A stretch of DNA of 64,000 bases from Pseudomonas nitroreducens (GCF_024170165.1 NZ_JALJXP010000001.1:558001-622000), one strand, 5' to 3'; shown: positions 51,257 to 61,947, counted from the stretch's first letter. Made by a program: numbers and translations. Notes: generated by a model from the sequence alone, not told the origin.

Positions 51257-53167
51257 ATGATTCGACTACAAAATCTTACGCTACAGCGTGGCCCCCAGCG
51301 CTTGCTGGAAGGTGCCGAACTCACCCTGCACGCCGGACAGAAAGTCGGCCTGATCGGCGCCAACGGCGCCGGCAAGTCGAGCCTGTTCGCCCTGCTGCGC
51401 GGCCAGCTCGGCCAGGACGCCGGCGACTGCTACCTGCCCGCGGACTGGCGCATCGCGCACATGCGCCAGGAGGTCGATACCCTCGACCGCCTCGCCGTCG
51501 ACTACGTGCTCGATGGCGACGTGCACCTGCGCAAGATCCAGGCAGACCTCGCCGCGGCCGAAGACGCCCACGACGGCACTGCCCTGGCGCGCCTGCACAG
51601 CGAACTCGACAGTGCTGACGGATACACCGCCGACGCCCGTGCGCGCAAGCTGCTGGCGGGCCTGGGCTTCACCTCCGAGCAGATGGACCGTCGCGTCGGC
51701 GACTTCTCCGGCGGCTGGCGGATGCGCCTGAACCTGGCGCAGGCGCTGATGTGCCCGTCCGAACTGCTGCTGCTCGACGAACCGACCAACCACCTCGACC
51801 TCGATGCCATCCTCTGGCTGGAAGAGTGGCTCAAGAGCTACCCGGGCACGCTGCTGCTGATCTCCCACGACCGCGATTTCCTCGACGCCGTGGTGGACAA
51901 CATCGCCCACCTCGAACAGCGCAAGCTGACCCTGTACCGCGGTGGCTACTCGGCCTTCGAGCGCACCCGCGCCGAACGCCTCGCCCAGCAGCAACAGGCG
52001 TACGAGAAGCAGCAGGCGCAACGCGCGCACATGGAAAAGTACATCGCCCGCTTCCGCGCCCAGGCTACCAAGGCCCGCCAGGCGCAGAGCCGGATCAAGG
52101 CATTGGAGCGCCTGGAGGAACTGGCACCGGCCCACGTCGATTCGCCGTTCGACTTCGCCTTCCGCGAGTCCGACAAGATTTCCAGCCCGCTGCTCAACCT
52201 GTCCGAGGCCCGCCTGGGCTACGGCGAGAAAACGGTGCTGGAGAAGGTCAAGCTGCAACTGGTTCCCGGCGCGCGCATCGGCCTGCTCGGCCCCAACGGC
52301 GCAGGCAAGTCCACACTGATCAAGACCCTGTCCGGCGACCTGTCGCTGCTGTCGGGAGAGCTTGCCCGTGGCGAGAACCTCGCCATCGGCTACTTCGCCC
52401 AGCACCAGCTCGACTCGCTCGATCCCAAGGCCAGCCCACTGCTGCACCTGGCGCGTATCGCCCCGGCGGAACGCGAGCAGACCCTGCGCGACTTCCTCGG
52501 CGGCTTCGACTTCCGCGGCGAGCGCTGCGACGAGCCGGTGCTGAACTTCTCCGGTGGCGAAAAGGCGCGCCTGGCCCTGGCGCTGATCGCCTGGCAGAAG
52601 CCCAACCTGCTGCTGCTCGACGAACCGACCAACCACCTCGACCTGGAAATGCGCCTGGCGCTGACCCTGGCGCTGCAGGAGTTCTCCGGCGCCGTGGTGG
52701 TGGTTTCCCACGATCGTCACCTGCTCAAGAGCACCACCGACGAGTTCTTCCTGGTCGCCGACGGGCGCATCCAGGAGTTCGACGGCGACCTCGAGGACTA
52801 TGCCCGCTGGCTGGTGGATTTCCGTGCGCGGCAGACACCGTCGACATCCTCTGCGCCGGCTGGCGACAAGACCGACAAGCGCGCCCAGCGCCAGGCCGCC
52901 GCGGCCCTGCGCCAGCAACTCGCCCCGCACAAGCGCGAGGCGGACAAGTTGGAGAAGGAACTGGGCAAGGTCCACGAGCTGCTCGCTGAACTGGAGGAGC
53001 GCCTGGGCGACAGCGCGCTCTATGAGGCTGCGCGCAAGGACGAACTGCGTGACCTGCTGGCCCGTCAGGCAACCCTGAAATCCCGCGAGAGCGAGCTGGA
53101 AGAGTCCTGGCTGATGGCCCTGGAAACCCTCGAAGAACTGCAGCGCCAGCTCGAGGCCAGTGAGTGA
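51257..53167 (+). CDS. ABC-F family ATPase (Uup/YheS type)
   Basis: A 636-residue soluble protein with two ATPase domains and no membrane part. Walker A is GANGAGKSS (residue about 34) and GPNGAGKST (about 347); signatures are FSGGWRMRL and FSGGEKARL; both Walker B motifs read LLLLDEPTNHLDL. The linker between them and a charged C-terminal coiled coil (about 545-636) are typical of YheS. ABC-F proteins act at the ribosome rather than in transport. The stop overlaps the start of the MscS-like gene. Confidence 0.92.
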   Translation: MIRLQNLTLQRGPQRLLEGAELTLHAGQKVGLIGANGAGKSSLFALLRGQLGQDAGDCYLPADWRIAHMRQEVDTLDRLAVDYVLDGDVHLRKIQADLAAAEDAHDGTALARLHSELDSADGYTADARARKLLAGLGFTSEQMDRRVGDFSGGWRMRLNLAQALMCPSELLLLDEPTNHLDLDAILWLEEWLKSYPGTLLLISHDRDFLDAVVDNIAHLEQRKLTLYRGGYSAFERTRAERLAQQQQAYEKQQAQRAHMEKYIARFRAQATKARQAQSRIKALERLEELAPAHVDSPFDFAFRESDKISSPLLNLSEARLGYGEKTVLEKVKLQLVPGARIGLLGPNGAGKSTLIKTLSGDLSLLSGELARGENLAIGYFAQHQLDSLDPKASPLLHLARIAPAEREQTLRDFLGGFDFRGERCDEPVLNFSGGEKARLALALIAWQKPNLLLLDEPTNHLDLEMRLALTLALQEFSGAVVVVSHDRHLLKSTTDEFFLVADGRIQEFDGDLEDYARWLVDFRARQTPSTSSAPAGDKTDKRAQRQAAAALRQQLAPHKREADKLEKELGKVHELLAELEERLGDSALYEAARKDELRDLLARQATLKSRESELEESWLMALETLEELQRQLEASE

Positions 53168-53730
53168 TGGATGACGTGAACCTGCTGGTGGCGTGGAGCG
53201 AACCGCTGCTGCGTGGCGGGCAGATCATCCTCGTCCTGTTGCTGGCGTGGCTGCTGCAGCGAGTGGTAGCGCGCGCCATCAGTCGCCTGGGCGAGCGCTA
53301 TCCGATGCCGCCGGAGCTGCTGCTGCCGCTGCGTGGTGGCCTGCGCTGGCTGATCATGGGCTCGGCGCTGATGCTGGTGCTGGAGCGCCTGGGCGTCTCC
53401 GCCGATGTGCTCTGGGCCGCGCTGACCGGCTTCGCCGCCGTTGCCGCGGTGGCCTTCTTCGCCATCTGGAGTGTGCTCTCCAATCTGTTCTGCGCGCTGA
53501 TGATCTTCACCATGGGGCCGTTTCGCCTGGGCGACCGGGTGGAAGTCATCGAGTCCGCCGACAAACCCGGCGTGAAGGGGCGGGTGATAGCGATCAACCT
53601 GCTCTATACCACCCTGGAAGAGACCAACGAAGACGGCACGCCTGGTGCGCTGCTGCAGGTACCGAACAACCTGTTCTTCCAGAAAGCCATCCGCCGCTGG
53701 CGCGGATCGAATTTCCCCACCACTCCCTGA
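53167..53730 (+). CDS. Small MscS-family mechanosensitive channel protein
   Basis: A 187-residue inner-membrane protein with three hydrophobic segments. The pore-lining helix resembles MscS (ALTGFAAVAAVAFFAIWSVL), followed by the beta domain FRLGDRVEVIE and the QVPNNLFFQKAIRR segment. It ends early, without the long C-terminal domain of MscS. The ATG at 53167 shares bases with the ABC-F stop, so the two are translationally coupled. Confidence 0.87.
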   Translation: MDDVNLLVAWSEPLLRGGQIILVLLLAWLLQRVVARAISRLGERYPMPPELLLPLRGGLRWLIMGSALMLVLERLGVSADVLWAALTGFAAVAAVAFFAIWSVLSNLFCALMIFTMGPFRLGDRVEVIESADKPGVKGRVIAINLLYTTLEETNEDGTPGALLQVPNNLFFQKAIRRWRGSNFPTTP

Positions 53731-53758
53731 CCCACTGCCCTCAACGGACTCCCCCACT

Positions 53759-54517
53759 ATGGAATGGCTCACTAGCCCCGAAATCTGGGTTGCCTTTCTG
53801 ACCCTGACTGCCCTGGAAATCGTACTGGGCATCGACAACATCATCTTCATTTCCATCCTGGTCGGCCGCCTGCCGCCCGCCCAGCAACCCAAGGCGCGCT
53901 TCTTCGGCCTGGCGCTGGCAATGGGCACGCGGATCCTGCTGCTGCTCTCGATTACCTGGGTCATGCGCCTGACCGCCGACCTGTTCACCGTGTTCGACCA
54001 CGGTATCTCCGGGCGCGACCTGATCCTGTTCTTCGGCGGCCTGTTCCTGCTGTTCAAGAGCACCATGGAAATCTTCCACAGCCTCGAAGGTGCGGAAGAG
54101 GGCGGGCAGCAGGGCGGCAAGTCCCGCGGCTTCATGGGCATCATCATCCAGATCGCGATCATCGATATCGTGTTCTCCCTGGACTCGGTGATCACCGCCG
54201 TGGGGCTGGTGCAGCACGTACCGGTGATGGTTGCGGCCATCGTCATCTCGGTCGGCGTGATGATGCTGTCGGCCGGCACCATCAGCGCCTTCATCGAGAA
54301 GCACCCGTCGCTGAAGATGCTCGCCCTGTCGTTCCTCATCGTGGTCGGCACCGTGCTGATCGCCGAGGCCTTCGAGATCCACGTGCCCAAGGGCTACGTG
54401 TACTTCGCCATGGCCTTCTCGCTGGCGGTGGAGGCGATCAACATCCGCCTGCGCGGCGCCCTGGCGCGCAAGCGTGGCGAGGAGCCGGTGAAGCTGCGCA
54501 AGGACGTGCCGAGCTGA
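53759..54517 (+). CDS. TerC family integral membrane protein
   Basis: A 252-residue protein with about seven membrane helices. The TerC family signature ALEIVLGIDNIIFIS near residue 19 and the matching second half IAIIDIVFSLDSVITAVG near 126 carry the conserved Asp pairs. Members include the manganese exporter Alx and tellurite-resistance TerC. No riboswitch could fit in the 28 bases after the previous gene. A terminator follows. Confidence 0.9.
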   Translation: MEWLTSPEIWVAFLTLTALEIVLGIDNIIFISILVGRLPPAQQPKARFFGLALAMGTRILLLLSITWVMRLTADLFTVFDHGISGRDLILFFGGLFLLFKSTMEIFHSLEGAEEGGQQGGKSRGFMGIIIQIAIIDIVFSLDSVITAVGLVQHVPVMVAAIVISVGVMMLSAGTISAFIEKHPSLKMLALSFLIVVGTVLIAEAFEIHVPKGYVYFAMAFSLAVEAINIRLRGALARKRGEEPVKLRKDVPS

Positions 54518-54535
54518 TGGCTCTGTGTTGAAGCA

Positions 54536-54565
54536 AGAAAGCCCGGCCCAGTGCCGGGCTTTTTG
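54536..54565 (+). terminator. Intrinsic terminator after the terC-like gene
   Basis: GCCCGGC-CCAGT-GCCGGGC (54541-54559) followed by five T, with A residues upstream. Confidence 0.9.
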
Positions 54566-54570
54566 TCTTT

Positions 54571-54671
54571 GCTTTTCGTAGGACCGAGGGGGACGCCTAG
54601 TCCTTGCCCGCGAACCGCCCAGGGGAAGTGTCGCCGGGAGTCTCTGTTCGCGAGCAAGCTCGCTCCTACAG
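54571..54671. repeat. Long palindromic repeat, copy B
   Basis: GCTTTTCGTAGGACCGAGG at its start and GCGAGCAAGCTCGCTCCTAC at its end match copy A at 25739-25827. The middle differs and is a little longer. Like copy A it follows an intrinsic terminator directly. Confidence 0.75.
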
Positions 54672-54777
54672 GGGGCACCCGACCTTCGTCGGCAGCGCTG
54701 GGAGAGTCGGCTCGACTGAGGCACACTGGCTGCCCGTAACAAATTATTGCGCCTGCCTGGGCGCCGTGAGGTCCGCA

Positions 54778-55407
54778 ATGCTCGCCAGTACCTGGTTCGC
54801 CTTCTTCATCGCCTGCTGGGTGATCAGCCTGTCGCCCGGCGCCGGGGCCATCGCCTCGATGTCCTGCGGGCTGCAATACGGCTTCTGGCGCGGCTACTGG
54901 AATGCCCTGGGTCTGCAGATCGGCCTGGCGCTGCAGATCGCCATCGTGGCGGCGGGGGTCGGTGCGCTGCTCTCGGCTTCGGCGGTGGCGTTCAGTGCGA
55001 TCAAATGGTTCGGCGTGGTCTACCTGGTCTACCTTGCGTATCGGCAGTGGACCGCCGCTCCGCAAGTCATGGCAGCCAGCGGCGAGCGCGCCATCGGCCG
55101 GCCGCTGACTCTGGTGCTGCGCGGCTTCCTGGTGAACGCCAGCAACCCCAAGGCGGTGATCTTCATGCTCGCGGTGCTGCCGCAGTTCGTCGACCCGCAC
55201 CGCCCGATGGCGATCCAGTACGTGATCATGGGCGCCACCATGATCACCGTGGACCTGATCGTCATGGCCGGCTATACCGGCCTGGCCGCTCGCGTACTGC
55301 GCGCCCTGCGCTCGCAACGCCAGCAGCGGGTGATGAATCGGACTTTCGCGACCCTGTTCGTGGGGGCCGCCGCGCTGCTCGCCACCGTCCGCCGCGCGCC
55401 GGCCTGA
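54778..55407 (+). CDS. LysE/RhtB family amino acid exporter
   Basis: A 209-residue, about six-helix exporter. The family's N-terminal block ISLSPGAGAIASMSCGLQYG near residue 17 and the middle GFLVNASNPKAVIFMLAVLPQF near 115 are diagnostic. Likely substrates are homoserine, threonine or related amino acids, but the sequence does not say which. The ATG is preferred over the upstream frame, which runs into a repeat. Confidence 0.88.
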   Translation: MLASTWFAFFIACWVISLSPGAGAIASMSCGLQYGFWRGYWNALGLQIGLALQIAIVAAGVGALLSASAVAFSAIKWFGVVYLVYLAYRQWTAAPQVMAASGERAIGRPLTLVLRGFLVNASNPKAVIFMLAVLPQFVDPHRPMAIQYVIMGATMITVDLIVMAGYTGLAARVLRALRSQRQQRVMNRTFATLFVGAAALLATVRRAPA

Positions 55408-55508
55408 GGGTGATTTCCTGGCTCCGGAGCGACCTTGTGGGCGCTTCGGACGCAACTGTGCGGGACATTTGTCCTTGCATAGACGGAAACCTGAGGTGAC
55501 AATTTAAC

Positions 55509-55527
55509 CTCTTTCATTCTCATTTAC
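55509..55527 (-). promoter_or_regulatory. Possible Fur box before the iron permease gene
   Basis: The minus-strand sequence GTAAATGAGAATGAAAGAG matches about 10 of 19 positions of the Fur consensus GATAATGATAATCATTATC. It lies within ten bases of the start codon, which is close for an operator. A weak match only. Confidence 0.35.
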
Positions 55528-55535
55528 CTTTCCGT

Positions 55536-57437
55536 ATGCGCCCCTCCAAACTTTTCGTCTGGCTGTTGCCGCTGGTCGGCCTCTTCAGCCTTGGAGCTCA
55601 AGCCGACACGGCTGTCGACCCCTCCCAAGCCCTTCACCTGCTCAGCTATCTCGCTGCCGACTACCCGGCCACCGTCACTGACGGCAAGGTCGTCGACGAG
55701 AGCGAATACAAGGAGCAACTGGAATTCGTCGGCACTCTGCAGGCGCTGATCGTTGCCCTGCCGGCCGTTGCCGAGCGCGCCGACCTGGAGAAGGACGCCG
55801 CCGGCCTCAAGCAGGCCATCGAGCAGCGGCTTCCGGGCAAGCAGGTCGCCCAGCAGGCCCGTCACCTGGAGGCGCGCGTCGCCGATCTCTACCAGGTGGT
55901 GCAGACCCCTGCGATCACTCCGGACCCGACCCGCGGCGCCGAGGTTTACACCCAGCAGTGCTCGATCTGCCACGGTGACGCCGGCAAGGGCAATGGCCCG
56001 GCCGGCATCGGCCTGGAGCCGCCGCCGGCCAACCTGACCGACCGCGCGCGCCTTGACCAGCTGAGTCTCTACGACCTGCGCAACGTCATCGGTCTGGGCA
56101 TTTCCGGCACCGACATGCCGGCCTTCGCCGACCAGCTCGACGAGCGTCAGCGCTGGGACCTGGCGTCCTACGTCGCCAGCCTCAGCGCCGGCCAGGCCAA
56201 GGCCGATCCGGCGCATGCCTACCCGCTGGCGACCCTCTCGACCCAGACCCCGGCCGACGTCGCCGAGCGTGATGGCGAGGCTGCGGCCGAAAGCTTCCGT
56301 GCCCTGCGCGCGCACCCGCCGCTGGAGCACCGTGGCCCGGCGCAGCAGATCGACTACACCACCGTAACCCTGGACAAGAGCTTCGCCGTATACCGCTCCG
56401 GCGACCACGACCAGGCCTACGACCTGTCCGTGGCGGCCTACCTGGAAGGCTTCGAGCTGGTGGAAAGCTCGCTGGACAACGTCGACGCTGACCTGCGCAA
56501 GGCCACCGAGAAGCAACTGATGGCCTACCGTCAGGCACTGCGTGACGGCTTGCCGGAAGCCGAAGTGGCGAAGCAGCTGGAACTGGCCAAGGCCAAGCTG
56601 GCGGACGCCGCCAAGGCCCTGAGCGGCGACTCGCTGAGCTTCTCCATCAGCTTTGTCTCGGCCCTGCTGATCCTCCTGCGCGAAGGCGTGGAAGCGATCC
56701 TGGTGCTGGCCGCGATCCTTGCCTTCCTGCGCAACACCGGACAGGAAAAGGCAGTGCGCGGCGTTCACGTCGGCTGGGGCCTGGCCTTCGTCGCCGGCTT
56801 CGCCACCTGGGCAGTCGCCGCCTACGTCATCGACATCGGCGGCGCCCAGCGCGAGCTGATGGAAGGTTTCACCTCGCTGTTCGCCTGCGTGATGGTGCTC
56901 TGGCTCGGTGTGTGGATGCACGACCGCCGCCACGCCGCCGCCTGGCAGGACTATATCCGCAGCAGCCTGGTGGGCGGCGGTGGCCGCTTCGGCTTCGCGG
57001 TGCTGGCGTTCTTCTCGGTCTACCGCGAGCTGTTCGAGGTCATCCTGTTCTACGAGACCCTCTGGCTGCAGGCCGGCCCGGCCGGGCACAACGCGGTAAT
57101 CGCCGGCGCGGGCACCGCCGTGGTGATCCTGATCGGCATCGCCTTCGTGATCCTGCGTGGTTCGGCGAAGCTGCCGCTGAAGCTGTTCTTCACCGTCAAC
57201 GCCGCGCTGCTCTGCGCCCTGTCGGTGGTCTTCGCCGGCCACGGCGTGGTCGCCCTGCAGGAAGCCGGTGTGATCGGCACCCGCCCGGTGCCGTTCTTCG
57301 ACTTCGACTGGCTCGGCATCAAGGCCGACGCCTACTCGCTGTCGGCCCAGGCCGTGGCGCTGGTGGCGGTGGCCGTGCTTTACGGACGCAGCTACTTCTC
57401 CGAACGCCGCAAGGCCGCCGAGATCGCCTCGTCCTGA
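55536..57437 (+). CDS. Cytochrome c-FTR1 fusion iron permease
   Basis: A 633-residue exported or membrane protein. It has a signal peptide ending LGAQA, a helical periplasmic part, and a class I cytochrome c domain with haem motif CSICH at residues 142-146 and a DMPAF methionine ligand near 191. From about residue 370 an FTR1 permease with seven helices follows, with iron-binding REGVE near 385 and YRELFEVILFYE near 497. FTR1 imports iron, usually as Fe(III) after oxidation. The fusion suggests direct electron transfer during uptake. No strong ribosome site is seen. Confidence 0.9.
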   Translation: MRPSKLFVWLLPLVGLFSLGAQADTAVDPSQALHLLSYLAADYPATVTDGKVVDESEYKEQLEFVGTLQALIVALPAVAERADLEKDAAGLKQAIEQRLPGKQVAQQARHLEARVADLYQVVQTPAITPDPTRGAEVYTQQCSICHGDAGKGNGPAGIGLEPPPANLTDRARLDQLSLYDLRNVIGLGISGTDMPAFADQLDERQRWDLASYVASLSAGQAKADPAHAYPLATLSTQTPADVAERDGEAAAESFRALRAHPPLEHRGPAQQIDYTTVTLDKSFAVYRSGDHDQAYDLSVAAYLEGFELVESSLDNVDADLRKATEKQLMAYRQALRDGLPEAEVAKQLELAKAKLADAAKALSGDSLSFSISFVSALLILLREGVEAILVLAAILAFLRNTGQEKAVRGVHVGWGLAFVAGFATWAVAAYVIDIGGAQRELMEGFTSLFACVMVLWLGVWMHDRRHAAAWQDYIRSSLVGGGGRFGFAVLAFFSVYRELFEVILFYETLWLQAGPAGHNAVIAGAGTAVVILIGIAFVILRGSAKLPLKLFFTVNAALLCALSVVFAGHGVVALQEAGVIGTRPVPFFDFDWLGIKADAYSLSAQAVALVAVAVLYGRSYFSERRKAAEIASS

Positions 57438-57508
57438 GGCAATAGCCAAGCTATACACAACGGCCAGTGCGATACTGGCCGTTGTGCTTTGTGGAGAGTG
57501 GTTTTCCG

Positions 57509-57979
57509 ATGCGTATCTGGATCGATGCCGACGCCTGCCCGCGCGCGGCCAAGGAGCTGGTGGCCAAGTTCGCCCTCAAGCGCAAGCTGGAGGTGGTGAT
57601 GGTTGCCGGCCAGCCCGTGGCCAAGCCGCCGTTCGCCTGCGTCAGCCTGATAGTGGTGCCCAGCGGGATGGACGCCGCCGACGATTACCTGGTGGAGCAG
57701 GCCGAGCCCGGCGACCTGGTGATCTGCAGCGACGTGCCGCTGGCCGACCGCCTGGTGAAGAAGGGCGTTGACGCGCTCGACCCGCGTGGCCGCGAGTTCG
57801 ACGAGAAGAACATGGGTGAGCGTCTTGCCGTGCGCAACCTGTTCACCGACCTGCGCGAACAGGGCCAGGTGGGAGGAGGGCAGGCGCCCTACGGCGACAA
57901 GGATCGCCAGGCCTTCGCCAATGGTCTGGACCGGCTGCTGACGCGCCTGCTGCGAGAAGCAGAGGCTCGCAAGGGCTGA
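57509..57979 (+). CDS. YaiI/YqxD family protein (DUF188)
   Basis: A 156-residue protein of the DUF188 family, a PIN-like fold of unknown function. Landmarks are the opening MRIWIDADACPRAAKELV, then VVPSGMDAADDYLVEQAEPG, DLVICSDVPLADRL and the tail PYGDKDRQAFANGLDRLL, read in pieces. ATG 57509 gives the typical N terminus. It follows the iron permease by about 70 bases and ends at a terminator. Confidence 0.88.
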   Translation: MRIWIDADACPRAAKELVAKFALKRKLEVVMVAGQPVAKPPFACVSLIVVPSGMDAADDYLVEQAEPGDLVICSDVPLADRLVKKGVDALDPRGREFDEKNMGERLAVRNLFTDLREQGQVGGGQAPYGDKDRQAFANGLDRLLTRLLREAEARKG

Positions 57980-57993
57980 TCCGGCCTGAAACG

Positions 57994-58020
57994 AAAACGC
58001 CCGGCATTGCCGGGCGTTTT
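57994..58020. terminator. Bidirectional intrinsic terminator
   Basis: AAAACGCCCGGCA-T-TGCCGGGCGTTTT is a near-perfect palindrome between the convergent DUF188 and elbB genes. Confidence 0.9.
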
Positions 58021-58036
58021 GCATTCAGCGTGCCGC

Positions 58037-58690
58037 TCAGGCCAGCTCCAGCACCCGGTCTACCGCCTTGTTGATGCCGCTGGCGGCTTCGGCGATGGAC
58101 TGTGCAAGCATGTAGGCCGGGGTGGTGACCAGTTTGTGGTCCTTGTCCTCGACGATGTCGTCCACGGCGCAATCGATGTGCTTGGCACCCATGCTGGTCA
58201 GCGCCTGGGCGGTATCCGCGTCGGTGCCGATGGTGCATTCCACGCCGGCGCCATAGATGCGCGCGGCCATGGCCGGGGCGATGCAGAGCAGGCCGACCGG
58301 CTTCTTCGCCGCGGCGAAGGCCTTGGCCAGGGCCAGGACATCAGGCTGCACTTCGCACTGGTCGCCCTTGAAGGCAAAGTCACTGAGGTTCTTTGCCGCG
58401 CCGAAGCCGCCGGGCACGATCAGGGCGTCGAAGTCCTCGACCCTGGCTTCGCGTACGTCCTTCACCTCGCCACGGGCGATGCGCGCGGATTCCACCAGTA
58501 CGTTGCGGTTCTCGGCCATTTCCTCGCCGGTGAGGTGGTTCAGCACGTGGTGCTGGGCGATGTTCGGGGCGAAGCACTGCACCTTGGCGCCGCGCTGGGA
58601 AAGACGCAGCAGGGTGATCACGCTTTCGTGGATCTCGGCGCCGTCATAGACGCCGCAGCCGGAGAGGATGACGGCAACTTTCTTCTGCAT
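58037..58690 (-). CDS. elbB: ElbB, DJ-1/PfpI-type glyoxalase
   Basis: A 217-residue member of the DJ-1/PfpI superfamily, E. coli ElbB (YhbL) group. It begins KKVAVILSGCGVYDGAEIHE, has FDALIVPGGFGAAKNLSDFA, and the nucleophile elbow cysteine in VGLLCIAPAM near residue 135. The C terminus DDIVEDKDHKLVTTPAYML is conserved. The family was linked with isoprenoid metabolism and has glyoxalase activity. AGGAG lies before ATG 58690. Confidence 0.92.
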   Translation of the reverse strand: MQKKVAVILSGCGVYDGAEIHESVITLLRLSQRGAKVQCFAPNIAQHHVLNHLTGEEMAENRNVLVESARIARGEVKDVREARVEDFDALIVPGGFGAAKNLSDFAFKGDQCEVQPDVLALAKAFAAAKKPVGLLCIAPAMAARIYGAGVECTIGTDADTAQALTSMGAKHIDCAVDDIVEDKDHKLVTTPAYMLAQSIAEAASGINKAVDRVLELA

Positions 58691-58844
58691 GAACTGCTCC
58701 TGTTCGAGGATGCCGGGCGTGTCGCGATATGCCGCCCGGGTTGTCGCCGGCGGTCGGGGCCGGCGCGGGAGTAGGGGCTAGGATCAATCATCAGGGCGTT
58801 TGAGCCCTGAGGCCTTCCCATAAGCATAACGACTCGGCCGCGAC

Positions 58845-60083
58845 ATGAACTACATCCTCTTCGCCGTACCCTTCTTTTTCCTCCTGATCGCCATCGAGCT
58901 GCTTGCCGACCGCTGGCGCGGCATGCGCACCTATCGCCTGAGCGATGCGCTGAACAGCCTCAGCGCCGGTGTGCTGTCCACCACCAGCGGCCTGCTGACC
59001 AAGGGTCTGGCGGTGCTCACTTACGCCATCGCCTGGCAGCACCTGGCGGTGTTCGAGATGTCCACGCAGAACCTCTGGGTCTGGGTGTTCGCCTTCGTCT
59101 TCTATGACTTCTGCTACTACTGGAACCACCGCCTGGGCCACGAGCGCAACGTGCTCTGGGCCGCGCATTCAGTGCACCACCAGAGCGAGGACTACAACCT
59201 CTCCACCGCCCTGCGGCAGACCAGCACCGGTTTCATCTTCGGCTGGATCTTCTACCTGCCCATGGCCATCGCCGGGGTGCCGCCGCTGGTGTTCCTCACC
59301 GTCGGTGCGCTGAACCTGCTCTACCAGTTCTGGGTGCACACCCGGCACATCCCCAAGCTGGGCTGGTTCGAGTGGATCTTCATCACCCCGTCCAACCACC
59401 GCGTGCACCACGCGCAGAACCCGGTCTACATGGATCGCAACTACGGCGGCGTGTTCATCGTCTGGGATCGCCTCTTCGGCACCTTCCAGGAAGAGCTGGA
59501 CGAGGAGCCGGTGGTGTTCGGCGTGACCGTTCCGCTGGCGAGCTGGAACCCGCTGTGGGCCAACCTGCAGGTCTACGCACACCTGTGGAGCGATGCGCGC
59601 CGTGCCGGCAGCCTGTGGGACAAGCTGCGCATCTGGTTCATGCGCACCGGCTGGCGCCCCGAGGACGTCGCCCAGCGCTACCCCATGGCCAAGCCGGACC
59701 TGGCGTCCTTCCGCAAGTTCGAGGTGCCGCTGACGCGTGGCCGGCAGTGGTACGCCGGGCTGCAGTTCGCCACCTACGTGGTGGTCGGCACCTGGTTGCT
59801 GGGCGTCGGCGAGCACTGGCAGGTGCTGCCGCTGGTGATCGGCTGGAGCTGGATGGCTTTCGGGCTCTACGCCATCGGCTGCTGGCTGGAGAACCGTAGC
59901 TGGGCACTGCGCCTGGAACTGCTGCGATTGGCGCTGAACGTGGCGGCAGTGGCGGCAATGGCGCTATGGGGAGGGATCGAGCTGCCGCAGTGGGCGCCCT
60001 GGGCGCTGGCGGTCTACTCGCTGCTCAGCCTGATCGGTCTGCTCGGCCTGCGGCGCGCCGAGCGCCTGCCGCAGGCGGCCTGA
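58845..60083 (+). CDS. Sterol desaturase/fatty acid hydroxylase family protein
   Basis: A 412-residue membrane protein with the di-iron histidine motifs of the family: NHRLGHE near residue 91, HSVHHQSEDYN near 107, and SNHRVHHAQN near 184. About eight hydrophobic segments are visible, more than in the minimal enzyme, with a C-terminal membrane region from residue 300 on. Such enzymes hydroxylate or desaturate lipids using oxygen. The substrate is unknown; alkylglycerol-monooxygenase-like proteins share this layout. Confidence 0.87.
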   Translation: MNYILFAVPFFFLLIAIELLADRWRGMRTYRLSDALNSLSAGVLSTTSGLLTKGLAVLTYAIAWQHLAVFEMSTQNLWVWVFAFVFYDFCYYWNHRLGHERNVLWAAHSVHHQSEDYNLSTALRQTSTGFIFGWIFYLPMAIAGVPPLVFLTVGALNLLYQFWVHTRHIPKLGWFEWIFITPSNHRVHHAQNPVYMDRNYGGVFIVWDRLFGTFQEELDEEPVVFGVTVPLASWNPLWANLQVYAHLWSDARRAGSLWDKLRIWFMRTGWRPEDVAQRYPMAKPDLASFRKFEVPLTRGRQWYAGLQFATYVVVGTWLLGVGEHWQVLPLVIGWSWMAFGLYAIGCWLENRSWALRLELLRLALNVAAVAAMALWGGIELPQWAPWALAVYSLLSLIGLLGLRRAERLPQAA

Positions 60084-60109
60084 GCGGCCGACCCGATGGG
60101 CCGACGCGC

Positions 60110-60667
60110 TCAGTCGGCCTTGCTGGCCTTGAAGCGGCGACGCAGCCAGAACAGCAGGCCGATCACCACGAGGCCACCGAGGACCATCAGTTCGTACTTC
60201 TTGATGTTGCCCAGCACACCTTCGAGCACGCTGCCGAAGTAGAAGGCAGCGCTGCCCAGCACCGTGGCCCAGACGATGGCGCCGATGCCGTTGAGCAGCA
60301 GGTAGCGTGCCGGCGGGTAGCCGGACAGGCCGATGGCTACCGGCATCACGGTGCGCAGGCCGTAGACGAAGCGGAAACTCAGCACCCACAGGTCGGGATG
60401 CTTGCGCACGTGCTCCAGAGCCTTGTCGCCCATCTTCTGCCAGCGCGGTTTGCGCGCGAGCAGCTTGCGACCATGGCGACGGCCGAGGAAATACCAGAGC
60501 TGGTCGCCCGCGTAGCTGCCGAAGAACGCCACCGCGACGACGTACTCCAGCTGCATGTAGCCGCGGAAAGCGAGGAAGCCGGCCAGGACCAGAATGGTCT
60601 CACCCTCGAAGAACGTGCCGAGAAACAGCGCGAAGTAGCCGAAATCCTGCAGGAATTGTTGGAGCAT
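60110..60667 (-). CDS. DedA family membrane protein
   Basis: A 185-residue inner-membrane protein of the DedA (SNARE-associated/VTT) family. It has the reentrant loop block FFEGETILVLAGFLAFRG, the GSYAGDQLWYFLGRRHG motif, and RFVYGLRTVMPVAIGLSG with the conserved Arg. DedA proteins act in lipid carrier recycling and membrane homeostasis. The gene is convergent with the hydroxylase gene and divergent from hemB. Confidence 0.9.
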   Translation of the reverse strand: MLQQFLQDFGYFALFLGTFFEGETILVLAGFLAFRGYMQLEYVVAVAFFGSYAGDQLWYFLGRRHGRKLLARKPRWQKMGDKALEHVRKHPDLWVLSFRFVYGLRTVMPVAIGLSGYPPARYLLLNGIGAIVWATVLGSAAFYFGSVLEGVLGNIKKYELMVLGGLVVIGLLFWLRRRFKASKAD

Positions 60668-60849
60668 TATCGAGGCAACGCAGCGAAATGAACGCGAAGC
60701 CTAACCCGGTTGCGGCCCGCAGGGAAGGTACACCAGTGCGCACAGCTGACCTGGAACAAGTCTGTGCCGGTGCAGAGCGGCGCCGTGCCGCTGCGGCAGG
60801 ATGCCGCGACCAAGGGTCACTGTTACCGGTTGTTACCAATCGGTCATAA

Positions 60850-61923
<1,074 letters not shown>

Positions 61924-61947
61924 TCTCCCCCGTCGAAGAGACGAGCG

